From positions 186,001 through 250,000 of the forward strand of contig NZ_VIGX01000001.1 of NCBI RefSeq assembly GCF_007858475.1: a stretch of 64,000 nucleotides of DNA, in the 5' to 3' direction. The position numbers were made by a program, and so were the translations under genes. The notes beneath the pieces are model-generated. The model searched no databases, was not told where the DNA came from, and was given only the letters and a program-made list of their open reading frames with translations. Numbering within the stretch: position 1 is the stretch's first letter; every line of letters starts with the position of its first letter. Below are positions 1 through 9,357 of this stretch, piece after piece. The DNA is from Tsukamurella conjunctivitidis (GTDB taxonomy: Bacteria > Actinomycetota > Actinomycetes > Mycobacteriales > Mycobacteriaceae).

Positions 1-1
1 C

Positions 2-394
2 TTCGTGCAGCGGCACGGCCTCCGGCCACGCGCACGGATCCACCACATCTCCGTCCGTGCCGCGGACCCGGTGTGGATGCTCACCGGGCCTATCCCCGCG
101 ACGCAGTACGCGCTGCAGAAGACGGGGCTCACCGTCGCCGACATCGACCTCTTCGAGTGCAACGAGGCCTTCGCCTCCGTGCCGCTGGCGTGGATGGATG
201 AGCTGGGCATCCCGCACGAGAAGGTCAACGTGAACGGCGGCGGCATCGCCCTGGGGCACCCGCTGGGCGCTACCGGCGCGAAGCTCATGACGACACTGCT
301 GCACGAGCTCGAGCGGCGAGACGGACGGTACGGCCTGCAGACGATGTGCGAGGGCGGCGGCACCGCCAACGTCACCATCATCGAACGACTCTGA
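2..394 (+). CDS. fadA6: Acetyl-CoA acyltransferase FadA6, C-terminal fragment
   Basis: This is the C-terminal third of a thiolase whose 5' part lies before the window; 131 codons including the stop are visible. It shows three thiolase active-site blocks: [17 protein letters not shown] (catalytic His) and CEGGG (C-terminal catalytic Cys). In mycobacteria FadA6 performs thiolysis late in cholesterol ring C/D degradation, and its gene lies beside ipdABC. Here the ipd genes lie about 1.1 kb downstream on the opposite strand, which supports the name. The fragment also resembles FadA5, but a complete fadA5 is present at 7950-9110, so FadA6 is the better assignment. The first in-frame GTG in the window, at base 5, is internal and not the real start. 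Confidence 0.75.
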   Translation, partial: FVQRHGLRPRARIHHISVRAADPVWMLTGPIPATQYALQKTGLTVADIDLFECNEAFASVPLAWMDELGIPHEKVNVNGGGIALGHPLGATGAKLMTTLLHELERRDGRYGLQTMCEGGGTANVTIIERL

Positions 395-808
395 TCGCAC
401 GTTCCCGCGGAGCTGCGTGACGGCTTCGCCGCGCCGGGAACGACGTCCTTGAGCTGTGCCGATGAACAACTTCACCAATGTAGAATATTGAATGCTGAGG
501 CAGGGATCGAACGACCCTGCCTCAGTATTTGTTTTGACACATCATAATGTGCACTCGCACCGACGCTCCGTTGTGCGCCACATAAGTTATTGATTCTTCT
601 CCAGGGTGGATGTCGATATCTCCAGGTGGAGAGCCTTGACGGTCTTCCGCGGAGGGTGCGCCTGAAGGGGGTGGTTGAGCGGCCCGAGGAGTCGGACTGT
701 GTTCTGAGTCGCAAATTCGGAGCCGATCCACGATTCGACTTGGCAAATTCTCAGCGACATGCTTTCCTTTGCATACTCAATGGAGATCGTGGATAGAGGA
801 GTCGAAGA
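395..808. other. AT-richer intergenic region between fadA6 and the porin gene
   Basis: These 414 bases are clearly richer in A and T than their surroundings. They hold a terminator hairpin after fadA6 (495-525) and then about 280 bases with no convincing gene. Small ORFs on both strands here (for example 590-796 plus) have no ribosome site or codon bias I would trust. A CATACT hexamer at 772-777 could be a -10 element for the porin, but I find no matching -35 element. A long regulatory leader is plausible because mspA-type porin genes are known to have long upstream control regions; this is inference. Confidence 0.6.
495..525 (+). terminator. Rho-independent terminator after fadA6
   Basis: An 11-bp perfect stem (CTGAGGCAGGG pairing with CCCTGCCTCAG) closes a 9-nt loop and is followed by a T-rich tail (TATTTGTTTT). 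It points along the plus strand, about 100 bases after the fadA6 stop. Confidence 0.75.
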
Positions 809-1504
809 GTGCGTCGAATCAAGATCGGCATGGCGGCTGCAGTCGTCGCGGCCTGCGCCGTTTCGGTGATGTCGGTGGGGACCGCCTCCGCGCAGATCAC
901 CCCCCAGAACCCGTCGGGTCCGGTCAAGGGCGGCAAGCAGACGATCACGTCGAAGGAGGGGGTGAACGCGCAGATCGCGCTGTTCGACCTCAAGGCGAAG
1001 CTCTTCCCGCCGCTCGCCGGCGACAACAAGTCGCGCCTGGCGTACGTCGACGGCAAGGCCGAGGGCCTGATCACCAAGGCGCCCGGCGAGATCGAGGCGG
1101 CGACCGTCGAGGTCGGCTACGTCGTGGCGTGCGGTGTGAAGGACGGCGGCTTCGAGTCCTGGATCGGCTCGAACCAGTCCGTCAGCGGCGGCGTCGGCGT
1201 CGTCGGCGGCGCGCCCGGCCCGTTCGGCGCCGTGGGTGCCGGCGTGGGCGGCACCCTCGGCCTGAGCCAGAACCAGGTCATCAAGACCGCGCCGGGCGCC
1301 ATCGTCTTCCTGCCCGTGGGTAGCAAGACGATTCAGAAGCCCAAGCCCGGCGAGAGCTTCGGCGTCCGCTTCGGTGAGAAGCGCGTGAGCATCGAGGGCT
1401 GCATCGGCAGCGTCGACGCCGTCGCCTACTCGACGCTGACCGTCTCCTCGCGTGCTTTCGACGACATGAAGACCGTCTACAGCGAGGTCATGCGGTTCGC
1501 GTAG
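809..1504 (+). CDS. MspA-family mycolic-membrane porin
   Basis: The 231-aa protein has a Sec signal peptide with predicted cleavage after ASA at residue 28. The mature part follows the MspA-family pattern: a VGYVVACGV strand, a glycine-rich central hairpin region (SVSGGVGVVGGAPGPFGAVGAGVGGTLG) and a C-terminal GCIGSVDAVAYSTLTVSS block ending the barrel. Such proteins form octameric channels for small hydrophilic solutes across the mycolate outer membrane. The GTG start is set by a GAGGAG ribosome site 7 bases upstream. The gene is flanked by steroid genes but lies in lower-GC DNA with its own long upstream region, so co-regulation with them is not shown. Family assignment is firm; substrate is unknown. 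Confidence 0.85.
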   Translation: MRRIKIGMAAAVVAACAVSVMSVGTASAQITPQNPSGPVKGGKQTITSKEGVNAQIALFDLKAKLFPPLAGDNKSRLAYVDGKAEGLITKAPGEIEAATVEVGYVVACGVKDGGFESWIGSNQSVSGGVGVVGGAPGPFGAVGAGVGGTLGLSQNQVIKTAPGAIVFLPVGSKTIQKPKPGESFGVRFGEKRVSIEGCIGSVDAVAYSTLTVSSRAFDDMKTVYSEVMRFA

Positions 1505-1516
1505 CCCGCGATCCGA

Positions 1517-2575
1517 TCAGGACCGGAGGCCGGAGAGCGCGTCCACGCGTTCCTCGGCCTCCGCCACGATCCGCTCGATCAGTTCGGCCACCGTCGGCAG
1601 ATCGTCGATGATTCCGGCGACCTGGCCCGAGGCGAGCACGCCGGCGTCGGTGTTGCCTTCGACGAGGCCGGCGCGCAGCAACATCGGCGTGTTGGCCGAC
1701 ATCATGAGCTGGCTCCAGGTGCGGTCGCCGCCCTTCTTCAGCGCCAGCCCCTCGTTGATGAGCCCCTTCCAGGAGACGCCCGTGAGTGCCTGGAAACGCA
1801 CGGTGTTCAGGGCGGCGTGCGCCAATGTCGCAACGCCGTGCGAGCGTTCGAGGGCATCGACCAGTGCCGTCCGCAGGACGCGGTGAGGCATCCCGTCGAC
1901 CTTCGTGGTCACGACGGTGTCGCCGAGACCGCGCTGCAGGTACTCCGACTTCACCGATTCGGGCACCCGGCTGTCGCGGGTGAGCAGGAAGCGGGTACCC
2001 ATCGCGACCCCCGAGGCGCCGTAGGCGAGGGCCGCCGCGAGGCCGCGACCGTCGAAGAAGCCGCCGGCGGCGACGACCGGGATGTCCACCGCATCGAGCA
2101 CCGACGGGAGCAGCAGTGTCGTCGCGACGCCACCGGTGTGGCCGCCGCCCTCGCCGCCCTGCACCACCACGGCATCGGCGCCCCACGAGGCCACCTTCTC
2201 CGCGTGCCGCGCGGCGCCGACGGACGGGATCACCACCAGTCCGGCGTCCTTGAGCTGCGCGATCATCTCCTTGCGCGGGGCGAGCGCGAAGGAAGCGACC
2301 TTCACGCCCTCGCGGATCAGCAGATCGACGCGCTGCTGCGCATCCTCGGCGTCGGCCCGGAGATTGACGCCGAAGGGTTTGTCGGTGCGCTCCTTGGTCT
2401 TCCGGATCGCCGCCTCGAGCTCCGGGTAGGTCATCGTCGCCGAGGCGAGGATGCCCAGGCCGCCCGCGTTCGCGGTGGCGGAGGTCAGGTGCGCCCCCGA
2501 GACCCAGCCCATGCCGGTCTGCACGACGGGATGCTCGATGCCGACCAGCTCGGTGAACCGGGTACGCAGTGTCAT
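1517..2575 (-). CDS. ipdC: IpdC, FMN-dependent NMO-like oxidoreductase of ring C/D degradation
   Basis: The 352-aa protein is a nitronate-monooxygenase-type TIM barrel of the same length as mycobacterial IpdC (Rv3553). It starts with TRFTELVGIEHPVVQTGMGWVSG, and the glycine-rich flavin-phosphate segments VVQGGEGGGHTGG and VVAAGGFFDGRG are visible. IpdC acts on the hydrindane CoA thioester made from cholesterol and introduces unsaturation before ring opening. The start codon overlaps the ipdB stop by 4 bases (ATGA), which shows translational coupling in the echA20-ipdA-ipdB-ipdC operon. It runs convergently toward the porin gene, only 12 bases apart, with no obvious terminator hairpin between them. 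Confidence 0.9.
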   Translation of the reverse strand: MTLRTRFTELVGIEHPVVQTGMGWVSGAHLTSATANAGGLGILASATMTYPELEAAIRKTKERTDKPFGVNLRADAEDAQQRVDLLIREGVKVASFALAPRKEMIAQLKDAGLVVIPSVGAARHAEKVASWGADAVVVQGGEGGGHTGGVATTLLLPSVLDAVDIPVVAAGGFFDGRGLAAALAYGASGVAMGTRFLLTRDSRVPESVKSEYLQRGLGDTVVTTKVDGMPHRVLRTALVDALERSHGVATLAHAALNTVRFQALTGVSWKGLINEGLALKKGGDRTWSQLMMSANTPMLLRAGLVEGNTDAGVLASGQVAGIIDDLPTVAELIERIVAEAEERVDALSGLRS

Positions 2576-3315
2576 GCCGGGACCTCCTTGCTGCGCAGGT
2601 TCTTCGGGTCCACGACGGTGCGGATGAGCTCGAGTTCGTCGGTGGTGGGCACACGGGTCTCCGGCACGTGGGAGCCCGCGAGCTCGAAGCCGGTGGCCTC
2701 CCGGACCTGGGCCTCCGTGATGCCGGGGTGCACGGACAGCAGGGTCATGGCACCGTCGTCGCCGAAGCCGAGGACGGCGAGGTCGGTGACCACGCGGTGG
2801 ATGTCGTGGAACCGCGAGGCGGCCGGCCCGGCCGCGCGGGCGCGGTCGTAGCCCACGCCGCTCACGACGTCGACCGCATCGACGAAGACGCGCGACGAGT
2901 GCTTCGGGATCCAGTACGACGTGCGGTTGTTCACGGTGTTGCCGGGCCCGCCGCGCACGCCGAGCAGCTGGCGCGACGGTGCCCGGTGCTCGCCGATGGC
3001 CGAGATGTTCTGGTTGCCGTACCGGTCGATCTGGCTGGCGCCCATGATCACGTGGCGCTTGCCGTTCGGCACCACCACGTCGAGCACCTTCTTGAAGGGC
3101 TGCCAGCCCTCGATGCCCGCGGCGGGGTTCGCGGCATCGGCGATCAGGTAGGCCTCGCCGTCGGAGAGCAGTAGATCGGGGGCGAAGGTGAGGCGGGCGA
3201 GGCGGCCGCCGAGCGAGGGGATCAGGCCCATCGGGCTGGCGGTGATCTCGCCGTCGCCCCGGAACAGATCGGCGATCGCGGTCACGCAGACCTCGGCGCG
3301 GGTGATGTCGGTCAT
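2572..3315 (-). CDS. ipdB: IpdB, COCHEA-CoA hydrolase beta subunit
   Basis: This 247-aa member of the CoA-transferase beta family matches Rv3552 in size. It includes the typical VIMGASQIDRYGNQNISAIG and RGGPGNTVNNRTSYWIPKHSSRVFVDAVD stretches. IpdA and IpdB form a hydrolase, not a transferase, that opens ring C of the cholesterol-derived COCHEA-CoA intermediate. The gene overlaps ipdA by 4 bases upstream and ipdC by 4 bases downstream, so the three are translated as a unit. Confidence 0.92.
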   Translation of the reverse strand: MTDITRAEVCVTAIADLFRGDGEITASPMGLIPSLGGRLARLTFAPDLLLSDGEAYLIADAANPAAGIEGWQPFKKVLDVVVPNGKRHVIMGASQIDRYGNQNISAIGEHRAPSRQLLGVRGGPGNTVNNRTSYWIPKHSSRVFVDAVDVVSGVGYDRARAAGPAASRFHDIHRVVTDLAVLGFGDDGAMTLLSVHPGITEAQVREATGFELAGSHVPETRVPTTDELELIRTVVDPKNLRSKEVPA

Positions 3316-4178
3316 TTCGCCTCCTCGGCTGCCCAGGCGGCGACCTGAGCCTGGTAGTGCGCCTCGTCGCCGCTGAGGAAGCGCTGTTCGAACGCGGCCC
3401 AGGCCTCGGGGTCCTTGGCGCTCGCGGCGTAGTGCCGCTGGAACTTCTCATCGCGGCCGTAATCCGGGACCGCGGTCGTGAAGTGCGCGCCGTTCGGCGT
3501 CTCGACGACGCCGTTGACCGCGCTGCGGTTGATGATCAGGGACTGGACGGGGCCGCCGGCCACAAGCTCCGCGGTGGGGACGATCCGCTCGCAGGAGACA
3601 TAGCACCGGTCCGCCGCGAGGGCGAAGTCGTCGTCGAAGTACGGGTCCGGGCCCAGGTACTGGGCGTTGCCGCGGGCGTCGGCGCGGTTCATGTGCACGA
3701 GCGCGGCATCGAGGCGCAGCGCCGGGACCGCGACCAGTTCCTCGCCGTCGGCGTAGGGCGAGACGATCGTGCGCAGACCGGGATTGACGTCCATGACCGA
3801 CGAACCGAGCCCCGCACGGATGGGGAGGAAGGGGAGACGCTGCACGGCGGCCTTGAGGCCGGCGGCGAACATGCCCTCGTCCCACTCCGCGACCTCGATC
3901 GCGCCGGCCTGCCGGGCGCGGGCGAAGTTCGGGTCGATGGGGACGGTGTCGAGGGTGACGAAACCGAAGACGAGCTTGCGGATCTTCCCCGCCGCGGCCA
4001 GGAGTCCCACGTCGGGTCCGCCGTAGGACACCACGGTGAGGTCCTTGAGGTCCGACCGGAGGATCGCCCGCACCAGGGCCATCGGTTTGCGCCGCGAGCC
4101 CCAGCCGCCGATGCCCAGCGTCATGCCGTCCTCGAGTTCGGCGACCACCTGCTCGGCGGTCATGGTCTTGTCGGTCAT
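3312..4178 (-). CDS. ipdA: IpdA, COCHEA-CoA hydrolase alpha subunit
   Basis: The 288-aa CoA-transferase alpha-family protein starts at MTDKTMTAEQVVAEL; upstream codons in the same open frame belong to the overlapping echA20 region. The GIGGWGSRRKPMALVRAI segment and the acidic AEWDEGMF segment (about residues 97-104) are typical. The glutamate needed for hydrolysis in the M. tuberculosis enzyme probably lies in the latter block; this alignment is from memory. The partner IpdB is encoded next, and the ATGA overlap with echA20 upstream indicates coupling. Confidence 0.92.
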   Translation of the reverse strand: MTDKTMTAEQVVAELEDGMTLGIGGWGSRRKPMALVRAILRSDLKDLTVVSYGGPDVGLLAAAGKIRKLVFGFVTLDTVPIDPNFARARQAGAIEVAEWDEGMFAAGLKAAVQRLPFLPIRAGLGSSVMDVNPGLRTIVSPYADGEELVAVPALRLDAALVHMNRADARGNAQYLGPDPYFDDDFALAADRCYVSCERIVPTAELVAGGPVQSLIINRSAVNGVVETPNGAHFTTAVPDYGRDEKFQRHYAASAKDPEAWAAFEQRFLSGDEAHYQAQVAAWAAEEAK

Positions 4179-5017
4179 GCCTTCTCCTGTGCTGCGTCGT
4201 CGGATACGGGTCGCCCGCTCGCTCCGCTCCCGGCGCTGGACGCCTCGCCCACGGTGCGGCCGGTCGCGACGAACTCGCGACGGTGGTCGTCCGAGTAGCC
4301 CGCGAGGTTGAGCTCGAACGTGAAGCCCTGCTCGAAGCGGTAGCTGGTGTGGACGTCGACGGGGTCGATCCCGTTGATCGCCTCCTTCGCCTTGCGGATC
4401 ACGCGGGTGTCCTTGGCGGCGATGGCCCGGGCCACCTCCAGGGCGGCCTCGTCGAGCTCGGCGCGCGGCACCACGCGGTACACGGAACCGAAGTGGTGCA
4501 GTTGCTGCGCCGTGATGGTGCCCGCGGTGAAGTACAGCGTGCGCATGAGGTGCTGGGGCACCAGGCGGGCCAGATGCGTTGCGGCGCCGAGCGCCCCGCG
4601 ATCCACCTCGGGGAGGCCGAAGGTCGCGTCGTCCGACGCGACCACGACGTCGGCGTTGCCGACGAGGCCGATGCCTCCGCCCAGGCAGAAGCCGTTGACC
4701 GCGACGACCACCGGGACCGCGCAGTCGTAGACCGCGGAGAAGGCGGCGGCGCAGCCGTGGTTCGCGCCGATCAGTGCCCCGTAGCCGTCGCCCGCGGCCT
4801 GTGCCGCGTCGATCTCCTTGATGTCGACGCCCGCGTTGAACCCGCGGCCCGCGGCGCGCACCACGACCACGTGGCACGACGGGTCGCGGCCGGCCTCGGT
4901 GATGGCGTTCGCGAGGTCGAACCAGCCCTGCACGGTGAGGGCGTTGACGGGCGGTGCGTCGACGGTGATCGTGTGGATCCCGGGCTCGTCGACGGTGGTC
5001 GTGATCGGTGAAGGCAC
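4175..5017 (-). CDS. echA20: EchA20, crotonase-family ring D hydrolase
   Basis: The 280-aa crotonase-fold protein has the oxyanion-hole segments RAAGRGFNAGVDIKEID and VNGFCLGGGIGLVGNADVVVASDDATFGLPEVDRGALG. EchA20 in mycobacteria hydrolyses the cyclopentanone ring of HIEC-CoA, giving the substrate of IpdAB. The start is taken as the GTG at 5017, which has an AAGGAG ribosome site; the longer open frame runs into the operator region. A C-terminal tail of about 30 residues rich in Ser, Gly and Ala extends past the crotonase core. It is the first gene of the operon and is controlled from the shared region with KstR- and KstR2-type boxes. Confidence 0.88.
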   Translation of the reverse strand: MPSPITTTVDEPGIHTITVDAPPVNALTVQGWFDLANAITEAGRDPSCHVVVVRAAGRGFNAGVDIKEIDAAQAAGDGYGALIGANHGCAAAFSAVYDCAVPVVVAVNGFCLGGGIGLVGNADVVVASDDATFGLPEVDRGALGAATHLARLVPQHLMRTLYFTAGTITAQQLHHFGSVYRVVPRAELDEAALEVARAIAAKDTRVIRKAKEAINGIDPVDVHTSYRFEQGFTFELNLAGYSDDHRREFVATGRTVGEASSAGSGASGRPVSDDAAQEKA

Positions 5018-5041
5018 ACCGACTCCTTCGAGGTAGACAGG

Positions 5042-5055
5042 TAGAACGTGATCTA
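5042..5055. promoter_or_regulatory. KstR-type operator upstream of echA20
   Basis: TAGAACGTGATCTA matches the KstR consensus TnnAACnnGTTnnA at every fixed position except one in the right half (GAT instead of GTT). It lies 25-38 bases before the echA20 start and 6 bases from a KstR2-type box. Confidence 0.55.
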
Positions 5056-5060
5056 AACCT

Positions 5061-5074
5061 AGCAATTGCTTGGT
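5061..5074. promoter_or_regulatory. KstR2-type operator between echA20 and the SDR gene
   Basis: AGCAATTGCTTGGT matches the KstR2 consensus AnCAAGnnCTTGnT with one mismatch. Its position between divergent echA20 and the SDR gene is where the KstR2 regulon of mycobacteria has a site. KstR2 responds to the CoA thioester of the ring C/D intermediate. Confidence 0.7.
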
Positions 5075-5122
5075 ACGCTACCACCGAAGCCCGGTCAGCC
5101 GGAATGGGAAGTGGGGAATCTT

Positions 5123-5917
5123 GTGAGCGCAGCGATGTCGGTGAGCCTCGGGCTCGACGATGCGGTGGTCCTGATCACCGGCGGGGTGCGGGGGATCGGT
5201 GCGGGCATCGCCCGCGTCTTCCTCCGGTACGGCGCCACGGTGGTGGTGTGCGCCCGGCGCGAACCCGAGAGCCCGGTGGAGGCCGACGGCGCCGTCGCCG
5301 AGTTCGTCGCCGCCGACGTCCGCGATCCGGAGCAGGTGGACGCGCTGATCGCCGGCATCGTCGAGCGGCACGGTCGGCTCGACGTGCTCGTCAACAACGC
5401 GGGTGGCGCCCCGTACTCGGATGCGGCCACGGCCTCGCCTCGGTTCCACGAGAAGGTCGTCGGCCTCAACCTGCTCGCCCCACTCCTGGTGGCGCAGAGG
5501 GCGAATGCGGTCATGCAGGAGGCGGGCCGCGGCGCGATCGTCAACATCTCGAGCGTGAGCGCCACCCGCCCCTCGCCCGGCACCGCGGCGTACGGCGCGG
5601 CGAAGGCCGGGCTCGATTCGCTCACCACGAGTCTGGCGGTGGAGTGGGCGCCCGCGGTGCGCGTGAACGCCCTCGACGTGGGCTTGGTGCGCACCGAGGC
5701 CGCGGAGCAGCACTACGGCGACGACGCCGGGATCGCGGCGATCGGCGCGACCATCCCCCTCGGACGGCTCGCCGACCCGGAGGAGGTGGGCGCGTGCGCG
5801 GCCTTCCTCGCTTCCCCGCTCGCGTCCTACGTCAGCGGGTCGACGCTCCTCGTGCACGGCGGCGGCGAGCGCCCCGCGTTCTTGGGCGCCGCGAACGCGC
5901 AGCATGCCGACGGCTGA
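5123..5917 (+). CDS. Short-chain dehydrogenase of the KstR2 cluster (Rv3549c-like)
   Basis: This is a 264-residue classical SDR with the cofactor motif TGGVRGIGAGIA, the NNAGG motif and a YGAAK catalytic Tyr/Lys preceded by the Ser of NISSVSA. The start is placed at the GTG at 5123, with a GGGGA ribosome site 6 bases upstream; an ATG at 5135 is an alternative. In M. tuberculosis an SDR gene sits in the same place, divergent from echA20, so a hydroxy/keto oxidation step on a ring C/D intermediate is likely, but the substrate is not known. The next SDR follows 45 bases downstream, probably in the same transcript. Confidence 0.82.
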   Translation: MSAAMSVSLGLDDAVVLITGGVRGIGAGIARVFLRYGATVVVCARREPESPVEADGAVAEFVAADVRDPEQVDALIAGIVERHGRLDVLVNNAGGAPYSDAATASPRFHEKVVGLNLLAPLLVAQRANAVMQEAGRGAIVNISSVSATRPSPGTAAYGAAKAGLDSLTTSLAVEWAPAVRVNALDVGLVRTEAAEQHYGDDAGIAAIGATIPLGRLADPEEVGACAAFLASPLASYVSGSTLLVHGGGERPAFLGAANAQHADG

Positions 5918-5962
5918 GCACGACCGCCGGCGAAATACGAACTACCGACTAGGAGAAGAACA

Positions 5963-6868
5963 ATGACAGGAATCGTCGACGGTCGCGTCGTCATCGTCAC
6001 CGGCGCGGGCCGGGGCATCGGCCGCGCCCACGCGCTCGCCTTCGCCGCGGAGGGTGCGGCGGTGGTGGTCAACGACTACGGCGTGGGCCTCGACGGCGCC
6101 GACGCGTCGTCCGGCCCGGCGCAGCAGGTGGTCGACGAGATCCGCGCGGCCGGCGGGCGCGCTGTCGCGAACGCCTCCGACGTGGCCGATTGGGACGGCG
6201 CGCAGGCACTGGTGCGCACCGCGATCGACGAGTTCGGCCGGTTGGACGTACTCGTGAACAACGCGGGCTTCCTCCGTGACCGGATGCTGGTGAACATGTC
6301 CGAGGCGGAGTGGGACGCGGTGACCCGCGTCCACCTCAAGGGACACTTCGCGATGCTGCGGCACGCCGCCGGGTACTGGCGGGACGAGTCCAAGGCGGGA
6401 CGGCAGCCCGACGCGCGAGTGATCAACACCAGCTCCGGCGCCGGTCTACTCGGCAGCGTCGGGCAGGGCAACTACGCCGCGGCGAAGGCGGGCATCGCCG
6501 AGATGACGATCCAGGCAGCCGCCGAGATGGGGCGCTACGGCATCACCGTGAACGCGATCGCCCCCGCCGCCCGGACGCGGATGACCGAGGTGACCTTCGC
6601 GGACGACATGGCCGCTCCGGAGGACGGTTTCGATGCGATGGCGCCGGAGAACATCTCCCCGCTCGTGGTGTGGCTCGGCAGCGCGGCATCCGCAGAGGTG
6701 ACGGGCCGGGTCTTCGAGGTCGAGGGCGGAAAGGTGTCGATCGCGCAGGGCTGGCGGCACGGGCCGCTGCGCGACAAGGGCGCGCGCTGGGAGCCTGCGG
6801 AGCTGGGCGACGTGGTGCGGGGCCTGCTCGACGAAGCGGCGATCCCCGAGCCCGTGTACGGCGCGTGA
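5963..6868 (+). CDS. SDR-family 3-hydroxyacyl-CoA dehydrogenase-like protein (Rv3548c-like)
   Basis: The 301-aa SDR carries TGAGRGIGRAHALAFAAEGAAVVVNDYGVGLDG, NNAGFLRDRM, a catalytic Ser in NTSSGAGLLGSVGQ and YAAAK. This layout is typical of the hydroxyacyl-CoA dehydrogenase branch related to the SDR domain of multifunctional enzyme 2. Its C-terminal extension of about 50 residues beyond the SDR core resembles Rv3548c and Hsd4A. An AGGAGAAGAAC ribosome site precedes the ATG. It probably acts in steroid side-chain or ring CoA-ester oxidation together with the preceding SDR; the exact step is inferred from position. Confidence 0.82.
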   Translation: MTGIVDGRVVIVTGAGRGIGRAHALAFAAEGAAVVVNDYGVGLDGADASSGPAQQVVDEIRAAGGRAVANASDVADWDGAQALVRTAIDEFGRLDVLVNNAGFLRDRMLVNMSEAEWDAVTRVHLKGHFAMLRHAAGYWRDESKAGRQPDARVINTSSGAGLLGSVGQGNYAAAKAGIAEMTIQAAAEMGRYGITVNAIAPAARTRMTEVTFADDMAAPEDGFDAMAPENISPLVVWLGSAASAEVTGRVFEVEGGKVSIAQGWRHGPLRDKGARWEPAELGDVVRGLLDEAAIPEPVYGA

Positions 6869-6887
6869 GCCGTCCGTAGACGACGAT

Positions 6888-6924
6888 GCCGGCCGCGCGG
6901 GGAGGGGATCTCCGCGCGGCCGGC
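6888..6924. terminator. Bidirectional hairpin between convergent SDR genes
   Basis: A perfect 13-bp GC-rich stem (GCCGGCCGCGCGG with its complement) encloses an 11-nt loop, between the plus-strand SDR ending at 6868 and the minus-strand SDR ending at 6959. No long T run follows, as is common in actinobacteria. Confidence 0.65.
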
Positions 6925-6958
6925 CGCGTCTCGGCGAGGGGTCGGCCGAGCTGAGGGG

Positions 6959-7945
6959 TCAGGTCCGGGCGTTCAGCCGGCCCGACTCTTCGAAGAAGCG
7001 CACCAGCTCGGTGGCGGTCGCCGCCATCGTGCGCGGTGCGTAACCGAGTTCGTTGCGTGCCTTGCTGATATCGACCAGGGGCGACGCGAAGAGCGGGCCC
7101 AGCGCGGCCTTCGACAGCACATCCGAGCCGAGGCGGGCGTTGATCGGCTCGAGCACCGGCATGATCGCCGCGAGCGCCCCGATGGGCACCGCCACGCGCG
7201 GCCCGGCCTTACCCGCGGCCTGCGCGGAAAGACGCATCGCGTCGATGATCGGAGCGAACTCACCGCCGAGTAGGTAGTTCTCGCCGGTGCGGCCCTTCTC
7301 CGCCGCGAGCATGACGCCGGTCGCCACGTCGCGCACGTCGACGAGGTCGAACCCTGCCTTGGAGACGAAGGCGGGCATCCGGCCCCGGGCCGCGGTGTAT
7401 GCCAGCCGGTTCAGGCGCGACAGTGCGACGCCGTGGTCGGCGGGCCCCCAGACACCGGTGGGATTGCAGATGGTGGCGTCCAGGCCGTCGTCGATGACCT
7501 TGCGCAGCTCCTGCTCGCCGGCCCATTTCGACCGGTCGTAGACCGGGATCTCGGGTCGCTCGGACCGCGGTGCGGTCTCGTCGATCACGTCCACGAGATC
7601 CTGGTCGAAGGCGTGGATGGAGCTCAGGTGCACCATTTTCCGCGCACCGGCCTCGAGTGCCGCCCGCGCCACGACCCGCACGCCCTCGGTGTTCAGCCGC
7701 CACGCGGCCTCGTCCTGCATTCGGAGCGTGATCATGGCGACCAGGTGGTAGACGACCTCCACGCCCTCGAGCGCCGCACGCATCTCCCCGGGCTCGAGAA
7801 CGCTCGCCTGCACCCAGCGCACCCCGTCCGGGGCGTGCGGCGACGAGGCGCGATCGATCGCGACCACCTCGTGCCCCTGCTCGACGAGCTGCTGCAGGAG
7901 GTTCCCGCCGACGAATCCGGCTGCGCCGGTGACTGCTACCCGCAT
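6959..7945 (-). CDS. Extended SDR, NAD-dependent epimerase / 3-beta-HSD-like protein
   Basis: This 328-aa extended SDR has the N-terminal motif TGAAGFVGGNLL, a Ser-containing LSSIHAF strand and a catalytic YDRSK. That pattern (substrate-binding C-terminal half, about 330 residues) is shared by NAD-dependent epimerases, dihydroflavonol reductases and 3-beta-hydroxysteroid dehydrogenase/isomerases. Its stop lies 90 bases from the convergent SDR gene, and fadA5 is encoded 4 bases upstream, so it is the second gene of a fadA5 transcript that begins with a KstR box. A role in 3-hydroxysteroid oxidation or in sterol side-chain processing is inference; no direct substrate motif is visible. Confidence 0.75.
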   Translation of the reverse strand: MRVAVTGAAGFVGGNLLQQLVEQGHEVVAIDRASSPHAPDGVRWVQASVLEPGEMRAALEGVEVVYHLVAMITLRMQDEAAWRLNTEGVRVVARAALEAGARKMVHLSSIHAFDQDLVDVIDETAPRSERPEIPVYDRSKWAGEQELRKVIDDGLDATICNPTGVWGPADHGVALSRLNRLAYTAARGRMPAFVSKAGFDLVDVRDVATGVMLAAEKGRTGENYLLGGEFAPIIDAMRLSAQAAGKAGPRVAVPIGALAAIMPVLEPINARLGSDVLSKAALGPLFASPLVDISKARNELGYAPRTMAATATELVRFFEESGRLNART

Positions 7946-7949
7946 GCCG

Positions 7950-9122
<1,173 letters not shown>

Positions 9123-9150
9123 TCACATTTCTCGGCTCCGCCCGAACAGG

Positions 9151-9164
9151 TAGAGCACGTTCTC
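9151..9164. promoter_or_regulatory. KstR-type operator upstream of fadA5
   Basis: TAGAGCACGTTCTC retains the AnC..GTT core spacing of the KstR consensus with two mismatches (AGC for AAC, final C for A). It is 41-54 bases upstream of the fadA5 start codon, a typical repressor position. Confidence 0.5.
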
Positions 9165-9298
9165 GATTGTGGCGCGCACTGAAGATTCTGTCGAGCTTCG
9201 TGCGGTGGCGCCGCGACTGGTTCGTCCCTGTGTAACTGCTGTGCAACCAGAGTCCTTCGCAATCTAGCTCACGAGCGGACCGTCTGTGCTTCAATGAG

Positions 9299-9312
9299 TA
9301 GAACATGTTTCA
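9299..9312. promoter_or_regulatory. KstR operator upstream of cyp125
   Basis: TAGAACATGTTTCA matches TnnAACnnGTTnnA at all fixed positions and lies 46-59 bases before the cyp125 start. Confidence 0.8.
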
Positions 9313-9357
9313 GATACGCCTGGCCAGAGACCGGGTGGAGACGCTTGAGGAGGCGGC

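Noticed and set aside
495-525. Hairpin loop ATCGAACGA resembles a reverse tRNA T-arm, possible tRNA or attachment site
   Set aside because: Only one arm-like motif is present, the stem is 11 bp, and no anticodon or acceptor arm is found around it; a terminator explains it fully.
590-796. 68-codon plus-strand ORF before the porin
   Set aside because: No ribosome site, mixed codon use and no recognisable features; it probably reflects chance in a control region.
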